Shown here one piece after another: positions 1-9,661 of a stretch of DNA of 41,050 nucleotides. Position 1 is the stretch's first letter. Every line of letters starts with the position of its first letter. A program made the translations under genes and the position numbers. A model generated the notes under the pieces. That model saw nothing but the letters and a program-made list of their open reading frames with translations, did not search any database and had not been told where the DNA came from. Source of the DNA: Roseicyclus sp. (GTDB lineage Bacteria > Pseudomonadota > Alphaproteobacteria > Rhodobacterales > Rhodobacteraceae); assembly GCA_018401385.1 (NCBI GenBank), contig JAGYKZ010000010.1, positions 1 through 41,050 of the forward strand. The letters are read 5' to 3'.

Positions 1-76
1 AAATACAATTGGATTGATACCAAATATATGAGGCCCATCTTGCTACGATAATGCACAAATAACGGAGATCAAACCA

Positions 77-238
77 ATGACAAAGGAAGTGACGAAAGAG
101 CAAGACGCGGAAAAAACGGTGTCGCTTGACACCTACATGGCGTGGCTCAAGACGGAAATCTCGTTTAGATTGCCGCGGTTTGTTTTGGTGATTGGTGGGA
201 TTGTTGCAGCCATTTTGGTTGTGGTGGCGCTGGACTGA
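77..238 (+). CDS. small single-pass membrane protein, unknown function
   Basis: A 53-residue reading frame starts at ATG 77, nine bases after a GGAGA ribosome site (64-68), and ends at TGA 236-238. The first 30 residues are polar and charged, starting MTKEVTKEQ. Residues about 34-52 form one hydrophobic segment (FVLVIGGIVAAILVVVAL), followed by a single Asp. The likely topology is N-terminus in the cytoplasm with a C-terminal anchor. The stop lies one base before the ATG of the next gene, so the two are probably translationally coupled. I do not recognise the family. Small size lowers confidence, but the ribosome site, membrane segment and coupling support a real gene. Confidence 0.6.
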   Translation: MTKEVTKEQDAEKTVSLDTYMAWLKTEISFRLPRFVLVIGGIVAAILVVVALD

Positions 239-239
239 T

Positions 240-569
240 ATGCGTTTTGGGTCAATTACGTTTGGTGCTGTTGGGGTGATCCTGCTTGCAAATATGCAAG
301 CGGCTGACGCCGATATCGCCGATTTGATCCGTGGCCAAAGCGTGAGCCTTTCGGCTGTGGTGGATCGTATTCCCGATGAGGATGAGATTGTCCTCAAAGA
401 TGAGACGGGGCGGATACTTGTCTATCTCGGCCCTGCCGTTCAGTTGCCACAGGTTGGTGAAACGGTGGTGGTTGAGGGTGTCGTGGATGATGATGGCCCC
501 CGCGAGATCAATGCAACGCGATTGATCCGTGCCGATGGCAGCAGCCAGACTTTGCGTGGATATGAATAA
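240..569 (+). CDS. secreted OB-fold (BOF-like) protein
   Basis: A 109-residue protein starting at ATG 240, directly after the stop of the upstream small gene; an upstream in-frame start at 192 would overlap that gene and spoil the signal peptide. Residues 1-24 (MRFGSITFGAVGVILLANMQAADA) look like a Sec signal peptide. The mature part has the beta-strand pattern of a small OB fold (SLSAVVDRIPDEDEIVLKDETGRILVYLG, then VGETVVVEGVVDDDGPREINATRLIRADG), as in the periplasmic bacterial OB-fold (YgiW/YdeI, BOF) proteins. In that family the fold is a binding module; the ligand here cannot be told. A strong terminator follows at 574-596. Confidence 0.65.
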   Translation: MRFGSITFGAVGVILLANMQAADADIADLIRGQSVSLSAVVDRIPDEDEIVLKDETGRILVYLGPAVQLPQVGETVVVEGVVDDDGPREINATRLIRADGSSQTLRGYE

Positions 570-573
570 AAAA

Positions 574-596
574 GGGCACCTTCGGGTGCCCTTTTT
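574..596. terminator. bidirectional rho-independent terminator
   Basis: Arms GGGCACC (574-580) and GGTGCCC (585-591) enclose a TTCG tetraloop. A T-run follows (592-596) and an A-run precedes it (568-573), so the hairpin can end transcription from both sides. It sits between the OB-fold gene (plus) and trxA (minus), which converge here. Confidence 0.9.
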
Positions 597-617
597 CGAT
601 CTCGGATGATCCGCGAC

Positions 618-938
618 TTAGATTGTCTCTTCAATCCATTTCTGAAGCGCGGCTTTGGGCGCGGCGCCGACCTTGTTCGACACCACCTCACCATCTTTGA
701 ACATGAACAGCGCAGGAATACCGCGCACGCCCAGCTCCATCGGAGAGCTGGGGTTTTCATCAACATTCACCTTCACAATTTTGACTTTGCCTTCAAATTC
801 GCTGGAAAGTTCTTCCAATGCGGGGCCGATTTGGCGGCAAGGGCCGCACCATTCTGCCCAGAAATCTACGATAACGGGGATAGAGGATTGGCGAACTTCG
901 CTCTCAAAGGTCGCATCGGTAACTGCGGTCGTGGCCAT
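618..938 (-). CDS. trxA: thioredoxin
   Basis: A 106-residue cytoplasmic thioredoxin that reduces protein disulfides and is recharged by thioredoxin reductase. The active site is visible as [14 protein letters not shown] (WCGPC near residues 31-35), and the conserved cis-proline loop is [14 protein letters not shown]. Length matches the family. The start ATG (936-938) is preceded on the minus strand by an excellent AAGGAGG site. It lies 62 bases downstream of addA, the last link in a long minus-strand run, and converges on the terminator at 574-596. Confidence 0.97.
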   Translation of the reverse strand: MATTAVTDATFESEVRQSSIPVIVDFWAEWCGPCRQIGPALEELSSEFEGKVKIVKVNVDENPSSPMELGVRGIPALFMFKDGEVVSNKVGAAPKAALQKWIEETI

Positions 939-1000
939 GGTTCAGCCCTCCTTAGGATATCAGTGGTTGAAGCTGAACCTATGAACGCCGCCCCCCCGCG

Positions 1001-4000
1001 TCAAGAACCCTCGACTGTCTCAGCCGCTCTTCGCAATGCTGTGACCAGTAAATCATCGGGCAAGTGCATCAGGCTTGGCGCGTTTGTCCATAAAATCGCC
1101 ACTTCCACGGTGCGGCTCGGGTAAAGCGCGCGCAGCATTTCGCGATAAGCGGCCATTTGGCGCATATAGGCATCGGAGACGTGATCAACCGTGTCAGGCA
1201 CAGTGTAATTGGATTTAAAATCCACGGCCAAAACTGTGGTATCGGTCACGATCAGCCGGTCAATCACCCCATAAATCTGGCGGCCCAAGATTTCGCTATA
1301 CGCAGTGAGTGGCACTTCGGCCAAAGCATCACCCTTGAACAGATGAACAAGGGCGGGGTCGGTCAAAACCTTTTGTGCGGTTTGCAGAAGATCGACTTCT
1401 TCCTGCGAGCTGCATTCGCCCTCGGCGGCAAGAATGAATGCGGCTGTTTCCCCCCATGCGGCGGGCGTAACACTGGGCAGATGTTCCAACAAAGCGTGCA
1501 ACCGCCGTCCACGTAATTTGGCCGCCTCCGCATCATGCCATGCGGCGCTGCGATCGGTCCCGTCCATGGGTTGTGCCGCTTCTGCCGCAAGATCAGAAGG
1601 GGTCAGCGCAGGCTTATCCTTCGCCTTTGGTTCAGGGGTCGCCTTGACCCATCCAGACAAAGCCGCAGCGATATCATTTCCCTGCATAACCACGGTATCG
1701 GGGCTAGCCTGTGCAGGCTCTGTCATGCTCCAGTCGCCATTCTCAAGTCGCAGACCCGCCTCGTCCCAGAACATATGGGGGCGGGTTTGTGGAAGGGCTT
1801 GGGCAGATGTGCGGATCTGGTCATACCACACACGTTTTTCGCCCGTTTTGGCACTGAGTTGACCCGCGGCTGCAATGATCAACCATGTTTCGGCACGGGT
1901 CATGGCCACATACAGCAGGCGGTTCTCCTCCTCGGTTTGCGCGTCTTTGCGCCGATCATAAGCGGGGCGCAATTCCTGTGGCAAATCCTCCGAAGCGCTT
2001 GCCCAGAACAATGGCCCGTCTTCGGGCTTCAGCGCGTTGATACCGCGATGGCCTGCGTCTTTTTTCTGGGCGGTGTCAGGCAGGATGACAATCGGCGCCT
2101 CCAGCCCTTTTGCCCCGTGGATAGACATCACGCGGATTTGGTTATCATCTCCCGTCATATCGCGTTTGATCATGACATCGCCCCGCCGCAACCATGCGGC
2201 AAAACCTGCCACGCTTGGAACATCATGGCGTTCATAGCTCATTGCTTGATGCAAGAGGCCATCGATTCCATCTTCTGCCTCATGCCCCAGCCGCGCGATG
2301 AAGGCCCGCCGCCCCCCTTTTTTGGTCAGCAGATATTCTAAAATCTCATAGGGGCGCTGGAAATCGGCCATATTGCGCAGGTTTTCGAGTGTCGTCACCA
2401 CATCAGGAAATCTGTCGCGTTGGTTACGCAAAACATTCCAAAGCGTGGTTTTCCGGTTGTGGGCCAAATCAAACAATTCAGCCTCGCTCATCCCTCCCAA
2501 GGGCGAGCGCAGATAGGCGGCAAGGGAGAGATCATCCTCGGGTGTCGCCAAGAAACTCATCAAAGCGGTCAGGTCACGCACGGCCAATTCCGCGCTGATG
2601 CGCAAACGGTCTGCCCCCATGATGGGCAGGTTCTTTTCTTTTAGGGCGCGAATGATTTGGTGGAACAATGCACTGCGACTGCGCAGCAGAATCAGAAAAT
2701 CGCGTGGCTGCACGACACGCGGGGGATGGTTGCCTGTGCGGATCACATGGCGATTGTCGATAGTTGCGCGAATGAAATTTGCAATGCGATTTGCAAGAAC
2801 AGCGCTGTGATGGCTGTCATGGATCATATCCACTGGGTCATCCCAAGCGGGCACTTCAGGCGGAGCACTGCTCTCAATCGCAGGCCAAATATCGACCCGA
2901 CCAGGCAGGTCCTCGAAATAGGCCTTATGCTCGACATCCTGTCCCAGACCCGCATGGCCTTGATCCGCCGCCACCCGATCCACCAGTTCCAAGATTGCGG
3001 GTGCGGAGCGGAAAGAATATTTGAGCACATTCTTCTGTAAATCTGAACGCACGGCGGCGAGGCGCGCGTCAAACGCATCGCGCATCCGATCAAACCCTTC
3101 AGGGTCAGCTCCTTGGAAAGAGTAGATTGACTGCTTCTTGTCCCCGACCACAAAAATCGTGCGGGTCAGACCGTCTCGTGCGGATTGACCTGCGGCAAAT
3201 TCTTCGGCCAGTTTGGCAATGATTTGCCATTGCGCGGGCGAGGTGTCTTGCGCTTCATCCACCAGCATATGGTCAATACCGCCATCGAGACGGAACAAAA
3301 CCCATTGTGCAAGGCTTGTTTCGGTCAAGAGCCTGTTGGTGAGGCGGATCAGATCGTCAAAATCAAGCCAAGCGCGCCGTTCTTTTGCACGATCGTAACG
3401 CGCAAGAAAATCGGGCGCAAATTGGTGCAGCGCATGGGATTTCTCCAACACGCGCAATGCGCGGCGTTTCGGGCGCGCTTCGGCCAGACGTTCCATGAAG
3501 GCGCAGAGCGCGGGGAAATCCTCGCCCATGCTCGCGCGCACTTGGGCGTTGAAAAGGCTGTCGCCTTTGGCTGCATCGGGGGCATTTTTGGCACCGCTTC
3601 CATTGACGAAAATCGCTTCCAGCTCGGCCAAACTGGACAGGCTGTGGCGCGACCAATCATAGCTTTTCAAAATCCGCTTGCTTTTGGCCTGACGGCTGTT
3701 GTTTGCGTCCAAAAGCTTTTCAAGCTTATCGCATAGATCGACTTCATCGCCTGTGAACACCTGCGCCAAAAGCCCGTCTTCGGTCAGATTTCCAATTCCA
3801 AAATAGGCCCGTAATTCCGCCTCCGATGACGGGGTTTCAAAATGATCGCGATGGCTCACAACGGCGCGGGCCGCCTCTTGTCCATCAAGGTCGCTGAGGA
3901 AAGGGGCAATGATGTCCAGCGTAGCCTGCCCGCCATGGGTGATGTCTTGCGCCATCTCCTCCAAGATCATCGCGGTCAGATCGCTTTGGTCCCGCTCGTC

Positions 4001-4462
4001 CATTTCTTCAAATGCGGGTGAGATTTGCGCCTCGACAGGAAAGCGCCGCAACACGGATGCGCAAAAGGAATGGATGGTTTGGATTTTCAAGCCACCAGGC
4101 GCCTCAACGGCGCGGGCAAAGAGGGTGCGGGCGTGTGCCAAGGTTTCGAGGCCAAGCTCATGCTCCGCCACCCCAAGCTTGGACAAGGCCGCCAGAAGCG
4201 GCCCATCGCCCATCGTGGCCCATTCCCCCAAGGTTTCGAACAGACGGTTTTGCATCTCGGCTGCTGCGGCTTTGGTGTAGGTCAGACATAAAATCCGCTC
4301 AGGGGGCACAGCTTGCAGCAACAGACGCGCCACGCGATTGGTCAAGACCCGCGTCTTCCCAGAGCCTGCATTGGCGGAAAGCCAAGTGGAGCGCAGAGGG
4401 TCTGCCGAGATCACCTGCGCCTGCGTGGCCGCGTCAAATTTGGCTGAGTGCTGCGATGTCAT
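1001..4462 (-). CDS. addA: AddA helicase-nuclease subunit (double-strand break repair)
   Basis: An 1153-residue UvrD-family (SF1A) helicase with a C-terminal nuclease, alphaproteobacterial AddA type. With AddB it resects double-strand DNA ends to prepare RecA-dependent recombination. Walker A is ANAGSGKT (residues 30-37). Other helicase motifs seen are the DEAQDTSPAQW Walker B region, KQSIYSFQGADP, and VMSIHGAKGLEAPIVILPD. The PD-(D/E)XK nuclease signature near the end is LAVDFKSNYTVP. Length is normal. Its ATG overlaps the addB stop by the four-base ATGA arrangement, so the subunits are co-translated. Confidence 0.97.
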   Translation of the reverse strand: MTSQHSAKFDAATQAQVISADPLRSTWLSANAGSGKTRVLTNRVARLLLQAVPPERILCLTYTKAAAAEMQNRLFETLGEWATMGDGPLLAALSKLGVAEHELGLETLAHARTLFARAVEAPGGLKIQTIHSFCASVLRRFPVEAQISPAFEEMDERDQSDLTAMILEEMAQDITHGGQATLDIIAPFLSDLDGQEAARAVVSHRDHFETPSSEAELRAYFGIGNLTEDGLLAQVFTGDEVDLCDKLEKLLDANNSRQAKSKRILKSYDWSRHSLSSLAELEAIFVNGSGAKNAPDAAKGDSLFNAQVRASMGEDFPALCAFMERLAEARPKRRALRVLEKSHALHQFAPDFLARYDRAKERRAWLDFDDLIRLTNRLLTETSLAQWVLFRLDGGIDHMLVDEAQDTSPAQWQIIAKLAEEFAAGQSARDGLTRTIFVVGDKKQSIYSFQGADPEGFDRMRDAFDARLAAVRSDLQKNVLKYSFRSAPAILELVDRVAADQGHAGLGQDVEHKAYFEDLPGRVDIWPAIESSAPPEVPAWDDPVDMIHDSHHSAVLANRIANFIRATIDNRHVIRTGNHPPRVVQPRDFLILLRSRSALFHQIIRALKEKNLPIMGADRLRISAELAVRDLTALMSFLATPEDDLSLAAYLRSPLGGMSEAELFDLAHNRKTTLWNVLRNQRDRFPDVVTTLENLRNMADFQRPYEILEYLLTKKGGRRAFIARLGHEAEDGIDGLLHQAMSYERHDVPSVAGFAAWLRRGDVMIKRDMTGDDNQIRVMSIHGAKGLEAPIVILPDTAQKKDAGHRGINALKPEDGPLFWASASEDLPQELRPAYDRRKDAQTEEENRLLYVAMTRAETWLIIAAAGQLSAKTGEKRVWYDQIRTSAQALPQTRPHMFWDEAGLRLENGDWSMTEPAQASPDTVVMQGNDIAAALSGWVKATPEPKAKDKPALTPSDLAAEAAQPMDGTDRSAAWHDAEAAKLRGRRLHALLEHLPSVTPAAWGETAAFILAAEGECSSQEEVDLLQTAQKVLTDPALVHLFKGDALAEVPLTAYSEILGRQIYGVIDRLIVTDTTVLAVDFKSNYTVPDTVDHVSDAYMRQMAAYREMLRALYPSRTVEVAILWTNAPSLMHLPDDLLVTALRRAAETVEGS

Positions 4463-7400
4463 CCGACCGCCTCCCCATCGGCGGTGTCGGTGTCATCCCA
4501 TTCGCCGTAGCGTGCAAGGTGATCATAATCGCCTTCAAAGCCCAGATCAGACACGGCGCGGCGGGAAATGTAGCCTTTCTCTTCGTTTTGATATGCTTGG
4601 ATCAGCTTGAAAAAGCGTTGGCGCATCTCATCCAACTCTGTGGCACTTATGGCGATGGATGTGTCCTTCTGTTGACCAAGAGCGAGGTATCCGTGGCCCG
4701 CTACGGTTTCGGGCTTTTGGGTAAATGCCCCATCACAGGCCATCAATGCCTCAAGCCAAAGCTGTTTTTTGAAGTTCTTCTCTTGCTTGTCTGAAGGAGC
4801 TGATCCAGCCTTATAGTCGTAAATCCACAACGCCCCGTTTTGATCCCGATCAAGACGGTCTGCGCTGCCCGTCAGCGTGAAATCAAGCGGTGCAATCGGC
4901 CAAGATCCTTTCGCCTCCAGCAATTCGGGGGTTTGCGACTTGCGGCGGAGCCTTTCGCTTTGAATGAACCAATCGGCAAATTTGGCCACTTTCGCACGCC
5001 AGATGCGCTGTGCGCTGGGCCAAGGCACTTCGGCGCTTAGAACCTGATCGGCCGTTTGCAACAATGCGGCTTTCGCACCATCGAAATCCGTCAAGACTGC
5101 TGTCTTGCGACTTTGGTCAATGAACCGTTCCAAAACCCGATGCAGTGCGGTGCCGCGATCCGCGACATTGGGCAGGGCGTTCAACTCACCCAATCTGTTC
5201 AGTCCAAGAATGTGGCGGGCATAGATCGCGTAAGGGTCCCGCACCAAGGTTTCGATCTGTGTCACAGACAACGCTTTTGGACGCAGCACGCGCGGAGGTC
5301 TGGGTGCGGGTCGCGTGGCGCGTGGCCGCAACTCATCGGGTTCGGGTTGATCCACGGTCTTGGCCAAGGTGATCCACGTGGCACCGCGGGCGCGCATATC
5401 AGCAAGTGCGGCGCGACTGTGATCGCTGCTGCCTTTGAGCAGATTTGTGACGCGGTTGAGCCACCGTGACGGGACGGTGGCGGATTCGGCATCCCGTTTG
5501 GCACGGGTCAACCACACTTGGTTTGCTCCAAGTGCCTGTTGGAAATCATGAGCCGCAAGCCCGATCCGCCGATCTGGAAGGCGCAACCCTGCCTCGGCGC
5601 GCATGGTGCGATTGAGCCACGGATCGGCATTGGCCGCACTGGGCCAGACACCTTCGTTCAGACCCGCTAGGATCAGCATATCGGCCCCTTGCACCCGTGC
5701 CTCCATTGGCCCCCAGATCAGAAGGTCGGCATGGGGACGGACGGGATTGCGCAGCATCGCTTCGCCTAAAATGCCAGCGAAAAGATCGCGGTAGTCCATG
5801 AGTGAGATCACATCTGCCGCATCAGCGTCCTGCTGCAAGCGCTGCATCAGCTGATAGGCCTCCGCCCCTGCATTCTCCTGCCATAATGCGCCTGCGGTGT
5901 TTCCCGCTATGACGACATGGTTCGCAAGATGCGCGCTGGGGCCGCGTGCCAAAGCCTCCGCCCATGCGATATGCGCCTCAACAAATGTGGCCATCTGCCC
6001 CGTGGCTGTGAGGGGCTTGTGCGCGAGCAGTTCCGCGCAAACCCATTCAGCCCAAGCCAGAAGTTCTGGATCATCGACTTGCTTGCGCGCCCAATCGAGG
6101 ATTGCCTCCGATTTCGGGAAAGCCCACGCTTTTTTGCGCATTTCCAATTCCAAATTCCGCGTGCGTTGTAAATGCGCGCCGCGATCATTGCGCCCAGAGT
6201 GGCAGAGCGGATGCTTGAGCAGCACCAGAAGGGCCTCACCCGTGATGGGTCCTGTGATCGGATGTAGCATCATGTCGCTCACATGGCGCAGGAAACGGCC
6301 TGTTGCGGTCTCCCCCAATGGGATGCCCGCTGAATCGTCAGGGATCAGCGACCAACGCGACAAGATTGCGCAGACCTGCCGCACCAAGATGCGATCAGGA
6401 CAGATCAGGGCGACACGCTGCTGTGTTTCGATGGCGTGACGCAGACCCAAAGCGATGCTCATCGCTTCATCGCGCGGGGTCTCCGCCTCGATTAAGGTCA
6501 CGTGCGCCATTGCCCTCCGTGGATCAGGCAGATTGGGGCCTTCTGCAAGCCATTGATCTGTTTGTGGTGCAGGCCGCAATGCCAGTGAGATCAGGGCGTT
6601 GCGTGTGGGATGCAGCGGGGCACGGTCCACCCATTTGGCAATCTCCAAGGGATGTATGCCCATATCATCCGCAAACTTTGCCAAGCGATATTGGGGATGG
6701 TCCTGCCCTGTTAGCCCACCTTTGGATCTGTCTGTGTCGAGCAGCGCGGACCACAGGTCAGCGGGCATATCGTAGTCAAGACCGGGCAAAACAACCGCGC
6801 CATTTGGCAATTCAGCAACCGCTTTCATCAATCGCGCGGTTGCCCCGCGTGATCCGGTCGAGCCTGCAATGATGACGGGGTGATCGGGTGGGGTGTCGCG
6901 CCATTTTTGTGCCAAGCGATCAATCAGGCTGCTTTGCCGCGCGGCCTGGGTCAGGAGGTCTGGATTGGCGTCAAAATAGCTGCGTAGAATTCGGATAAAC
7001 TTTAAATTGCGTTGCCAGTGTTCGGAATGACCCTCGACATTCAGCGCCTCGAGAATGGCGGGCGCAACCCGTTCCTCGTGCATTTCAGCCAGAAGATCGG
7101 CCAAGCTATCGGCGAGGGACCAGATCGAGGCGCGCGGAGCAAGATCAGGAGCGGCGTTGAGCAGCTGCCCCACCAGTTGCGCCAGATGAAGTCTGAGCCG
7201 TAGATCGGAGGCGGGCCGCGCCATCCCGCCCAGATCGGGCAGATGCGCCATGGCCTCAAACGGTCTGATGCGCGGAAGAAAACTTGCAGTTTTGCTCAGG
7301 TAATGGGCGCGTAAATTGCGCTCCATGCGGGCAGAGTTCACCCAGATTTCCACGCGGGCCAATGCCTCGGGTGGTTGTCCTTCCAGTCGCGCATCCAAAC

Positions 7401-7473
7401 CCGCAACCAGTGCGGAGGTAAATTCAAGTCCGATGGGCGTTGCAAAGACGCGAGCGTCTGGGGATGGGCTCAT
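4459..7473 (-). CDS. addB: AddB nuclease subunit (double-strand break repair)
   Basis: A 1004-residue partner of AddA, of the alphaproteobacterial AddB type. The N-terminal half is the degenerate helicase-like region. The C-terminal nuclease is shown by LTGSADRLDRDQNGALWIYDYKAGS (Gly-x-x-Asp-Arg-Asp, then Asp-Tyr-Lys). In Gram-positive AddB, cysteines around the nuclease hold a 4Fe-4S cluster; here the equivalent stretch (SVTQIETLVRDPYAIYARHIL) has no cysteine, so a cluster is not expected. It overlaps both neighbours by ATGA: the AmgK-MurU gene upstream (7470-7473) and addA downstream. Confidence 0.95.
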   Translation of the reverse strand: MSPSPDARVFATPIGLEFTSALVAGLDARLEGQPPEALARVEIWVNSARMERNLRAHYLSKTASFLPRIRPFEAMAHLPDLGGMARPASDLRLRLHLAQLVGQLLNAAPDLAPRASIWSLADSLADLLAEMHEERVAPAILEALNVEGHSEHWQRNLKFIRILRSYFDANPDLLTQAARQSSLIDRLAQKWRDTPPDHPVIIAGSTGSRGATARLMKAVAELPNGAVVLPGLDYDMPADLWSALLDTDRSKGGLTGQDHPQYRLAKFADDMGIHPLEIAKWVDRAPLHPTRNALISLALRPAPQTDQWLAEGPNLPDPRRAMAHVTLIEAETPRDEAMSIALGLRHAIETQQRVALICPDRILVRQVCAILSRWSLIPDDSAGIPLGETATGRFLRHVSDMMLHPITGPITGEALLVLLKHPLCHSGRNDRGAHLQRTRNLELEMRKKAWAFPKSEAILDWARKQVDDPELLAWAEWVCAELLAHKPLTATGQMATFVEAHIAWAEALARGPSAHLANHVVIAGNTAGALWQENAGAEAYQLMQRLQQDADAADVISLMDYRDLFAGILGEAMLRNPVRPHADLLIWGPMEARVQGADMLILAGLNEGVWPSAANADPWLNRTMRAEAGLRLPDRRIGLAAHDFQQALGANQVWLTRAKRDAESATVPSRWLNRVTNLLKGSSDHSRAALADMRARGATWITLAKTVDQPEPDELRPRATRPAPRPPRVLRPKALSVTQIETLVRDPYAIYARHILGLNRLGELNALPNVADRGTALHRVLERFIDQSRKTAVLTDFDGAKAALLQTADQVLSAEVPWPSAQRIWRAKVAKFADWFIQSERLRRKSQTPELLEAKGSWPIAPLDFTLTGSADRLDRDQNGALWIYDYKAGSAPSDKQEKNFKKQLWLEALMACDGAFTQKPETVAGHGYLALGQQKDTSIAISATELDEMRQRFFKLIQAYQNEEKGYISRRAVSDLGFEGDYDHLARYGEWDDTDTADGEAVG

Positions 7474-9131
7474 GGGACCGCCTTCAACAAGGTTTCAGCG
7501 GCGATTATTCCGTCAGGGTGGCCCACATCGGCCCATCCCCCCTTGTGGATCACGCCATAAAGCCGTCCCGCTTGCGCCATGCCTTCCCAAATATCGCGGA
7601 GCCCAAAGACCCCTGCCTCAATTGCGGCAATTGGCGCGGTTTTGATCACTTGCGCCCCCGTGAACACATAAGGCTTTTCCGCGGTGTCAAAGCGTATGCG
7701 CCCGTCCGCATCCATGCCCAGATCCCCCGATCCTTCGCGTCCAGTTGCCTGGGCTATGGGTTGCAGCACCATCAGCGCATCCATTGTTTCGGGTTGCCAC
7801 GCTTCGGCAAGCGCGGCCAAAGGATTTTGACCTGTCCAGACATTGTCAGAGTTCAGCGTGAAAACCGCATCATCGCAAAAATAACGCAGGGCGTGATGCA
7901 GTCCGCCACCTGAGTCTCGGATATGGGGGTGTTCATCACTGATAATCACCGCTGCATTGCGCAGATGGTGGCGCATTTGATCAGCGCGGTAATGGGTGTT
8001 GATGACCACAGGGGTCGCCCCGATATCCTGGGTCAGCGCTTGCGCATGGTCAATCAGGGCACGCCCTGCGACCTTGATGAGGGGTTTAGGGGTGGATTTA
8101 GTCAAGGCACCCATGCGTGTGCCAAATCCCGCTGCCATGATCATCGCGCCACGGTTGGGCTTTTGGGCGGTGCTTTTGAGATAATGGTGACAGATGGCGC
8201 TGGCGGTGGGTTGCAACGGTTTGAGTGCCTCATGCGATGCTGCACGCAAAACATGGGCGGCCACACGGGGCATATGGCACAAATATTCTGGTTTGCCGCC
8301 GCGCGCGAGACGGCGGAACAGACCAAGGATACGGAAATTGCGCTGCAATGACAAAAGTGCCGCGCGGGCGGTCATCTCGTCTTCGCTGATGCGCAAGCTG
8401 TCTGAATATTGGCGGATCAGGCGTGTGTGCAAATCCAAACCAATATCGCGCCGCGCATCGTCTAGAAAGGAGACCAGATCATAACCTGCGGGACCTGACA
8501 GCGCGTCTTGGAAATCAATCACGCCTACCCTTTGCACAGAGTTGCGCTCGGTAAGCCAGATCAAATTTCCAGCATGGAAATCGCGCAGCACTGTCACGGG
8601 CGCGCCGCGCAGCATCCATTTGGCAAGGTCCTGTAACTCCCGTTGGAACATGGATTGTGCGGCACGCAGTGGATGATCTTGCGGCAATTCCTCGAAGGTC
8701 ACGGCGGTGAGCCGAGCCAATTCTTGGGCGGATAGGACAGGCACCCCCCCCATCGTGCCTGTGCGCGCCAAAATATGCAGCACGTCAAAAGCCGCATCGT
8801 AAAGGGCCGCCTCTTGGTTTGGCGTTTGCTCCAGAATACTTGTGTACGTTGCGTCACCAAAATCTTCGACCAACATCAGGCCGTTTTGAACATCCTCGCC
8901 AAAAATGGTTGGGGCGGAGAGGCCAAGATGGCGCAAATAGGCGGCAACGGATCGAAAGGCAGTTTGACTGGCGGTTTGATCCAGCGGAGTTTGCATCAAC
9001 ACAGCACTATGCCCCGCAATGCTCAGGCGCGTGTAGCGGCGGGCTGAAGCATCGCCGGCCATCGGCGTGACACGGGCTTTGCCCCATCCCATTTTGGAAA
9101 TAAATGCGCGCTCCGTTTGAGAGAGTTTCAT
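7470..9131 (-). CDS. fused anomeric sugar kinase / nucleotidyltransferase (AmgK-MurU type)
   Basis: A 553-residue fusion. The start ATG (9131-9129) overlaps the tsaE stop as ATGA; an earlier in-frame start at 9191 would run deep into tsaE. Residues about 1-318 form an aminoglycoside-phosphotransferase-like kinase with catalytic LRDFHAGNL (182-190) and metal-binding VIDFQDA (204-210). Residues about 329-553 form a sugar-phosphate nucleotidyltransferase with signature AAGFGTRMG (333-341) and TPKPLIKVAG. In Pseudomonas, AmgK phosphorylates MurNAc/GlcNAc at C1 and MurU makes the UDP-sugar, recycling wall sugars past the fosfomycin-sensitive step. The two are normally separate adjacent genes; here one frame runs through a linker of about ten residues (TAQKPNRGAM). 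Function is inferred from family and order. Confidence 0.85.
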   Translation of the reverse strand: MKLSQTERAFISKMGWGKARVTPMAGDASARRYTRLSIAGHSAVLMQTPLDQTASQTAFRSVAAYLRHLGLSAPTIFGEDVQNGLMLVEDFGDATYTSILEQTPNQEAALYDAAFDVLHILARTGTMGGVPVLSAQELARLTAVTFEELPQDHPLRAAQSMFQRELQDLAKWMLRGAPVTVLRDFHAGNLIWLTERNSVQRVGVIDFQDALSGPAGYDLVSFLDDARRDIGLDLHTRLIRQYSDSLRISEDEMTARAALLSLQRNFRILGLFRRLARGGKPEYLCHMPRVAAHVLRAASHEALKPLQPTASAICHHYLKSTAQKPNRGAMIMAAGFGTRMGALTKSTPKPLIKVAGRALIDHAQALTQDIGATPVVINTHYRADQMRHHLRNAAVIISDEHPHIRDSGGGLHHALRYFCDDAVFTLNSDNVWTGQNPLAALAEAWQPETMDALMVLQPIAQATGREGSGDLGMDADGRIRFDTAEKPYVFTGAQVIKTAPIAAIEAGVFGLRDIWEGMAQAGRLYGVIHKGGWADVGHPDGIIAAETLLKAVP

Positions 9132-9661
9132 GCCAAAGACTCTTTCGCAGCAGACCTGAGCAGCGCTTTTTTCGGATGATCGTTCCGACAACAGATTGTG
9201 AGGTCACGGGCCTGCGGGTTTTCTGGATCATGATGAAAGGAAAGCCAGATTGTGCGATCAGGCAGATCTGCTTGCATCCGTTCGGGCCACTCGACCAGAC
9301 AGATATCCGTCTCAAACGCATCTATCAGACCCAGTTCATCTACATCGCGTGGATCGCACAGCCGATAAAGGTCCACGTGCCAAATATCGCATTCGGCCAG
9401 CGGATAAACTTGCACCAAGGTAAAGCTTGGTGAAGGGATATCTTCCACCTGCCCAAGTTCCGCTAAACGCGCCGCAATAAGGCTGCGGGAAAAATGGGTT
9501 TTCCCCGTGCCCAAATCGCCAGACAGGGCCAAAACATCCCCCGCGCCCAGATGCGGGGCCAAGGAAGTGGCAAAGCGTGACATGGATTCGGGGGATTGCA
9601 CGCGCAAATGCACTTGACAGGGCGGCAATTCAGAGAGCGGTGCGAGGGTTTCCTTGGACAT
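9128..9661 (-). CDS. tsaE: tRNA t6A synthesis ATPase TsaE
   Basis: A 177-residue P-loop protein that powers the TsaD-TsaB-TsaE complex making threonylcarbamoyladenosine at tRNA position 37. Walker A is GDLGTGKTHF (from residue 48). Family motifs SPSFTLVQVY, HVDLYRL and LVEWPERM are all present. I chose ATG 9661-9659; the only upstream in-frame start is a TTG at 9670. The chosen ATG lies inside a perfect palindrome (9653-9671). The stop overlaps the AmgK-MurU start. Its partner tsaD is also in the window (19047-20138). Confidence 0.93.
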   Translation of the reverse strand: MSKETLAPLSELPPCQVHLRVQSPESMSRFATSLAPHLGAGDVLALSGDLGTGKTHFSRSLIAARLAELGQVEDIPSPSFTLVQVYPLAECDIWHVDLYRLCDPRDVDELGLIDAFETDICLVEWPERMQADLPDRTIWLSFHHDPENPQARDLTICCRNDHPKKALLRSAAKESLA

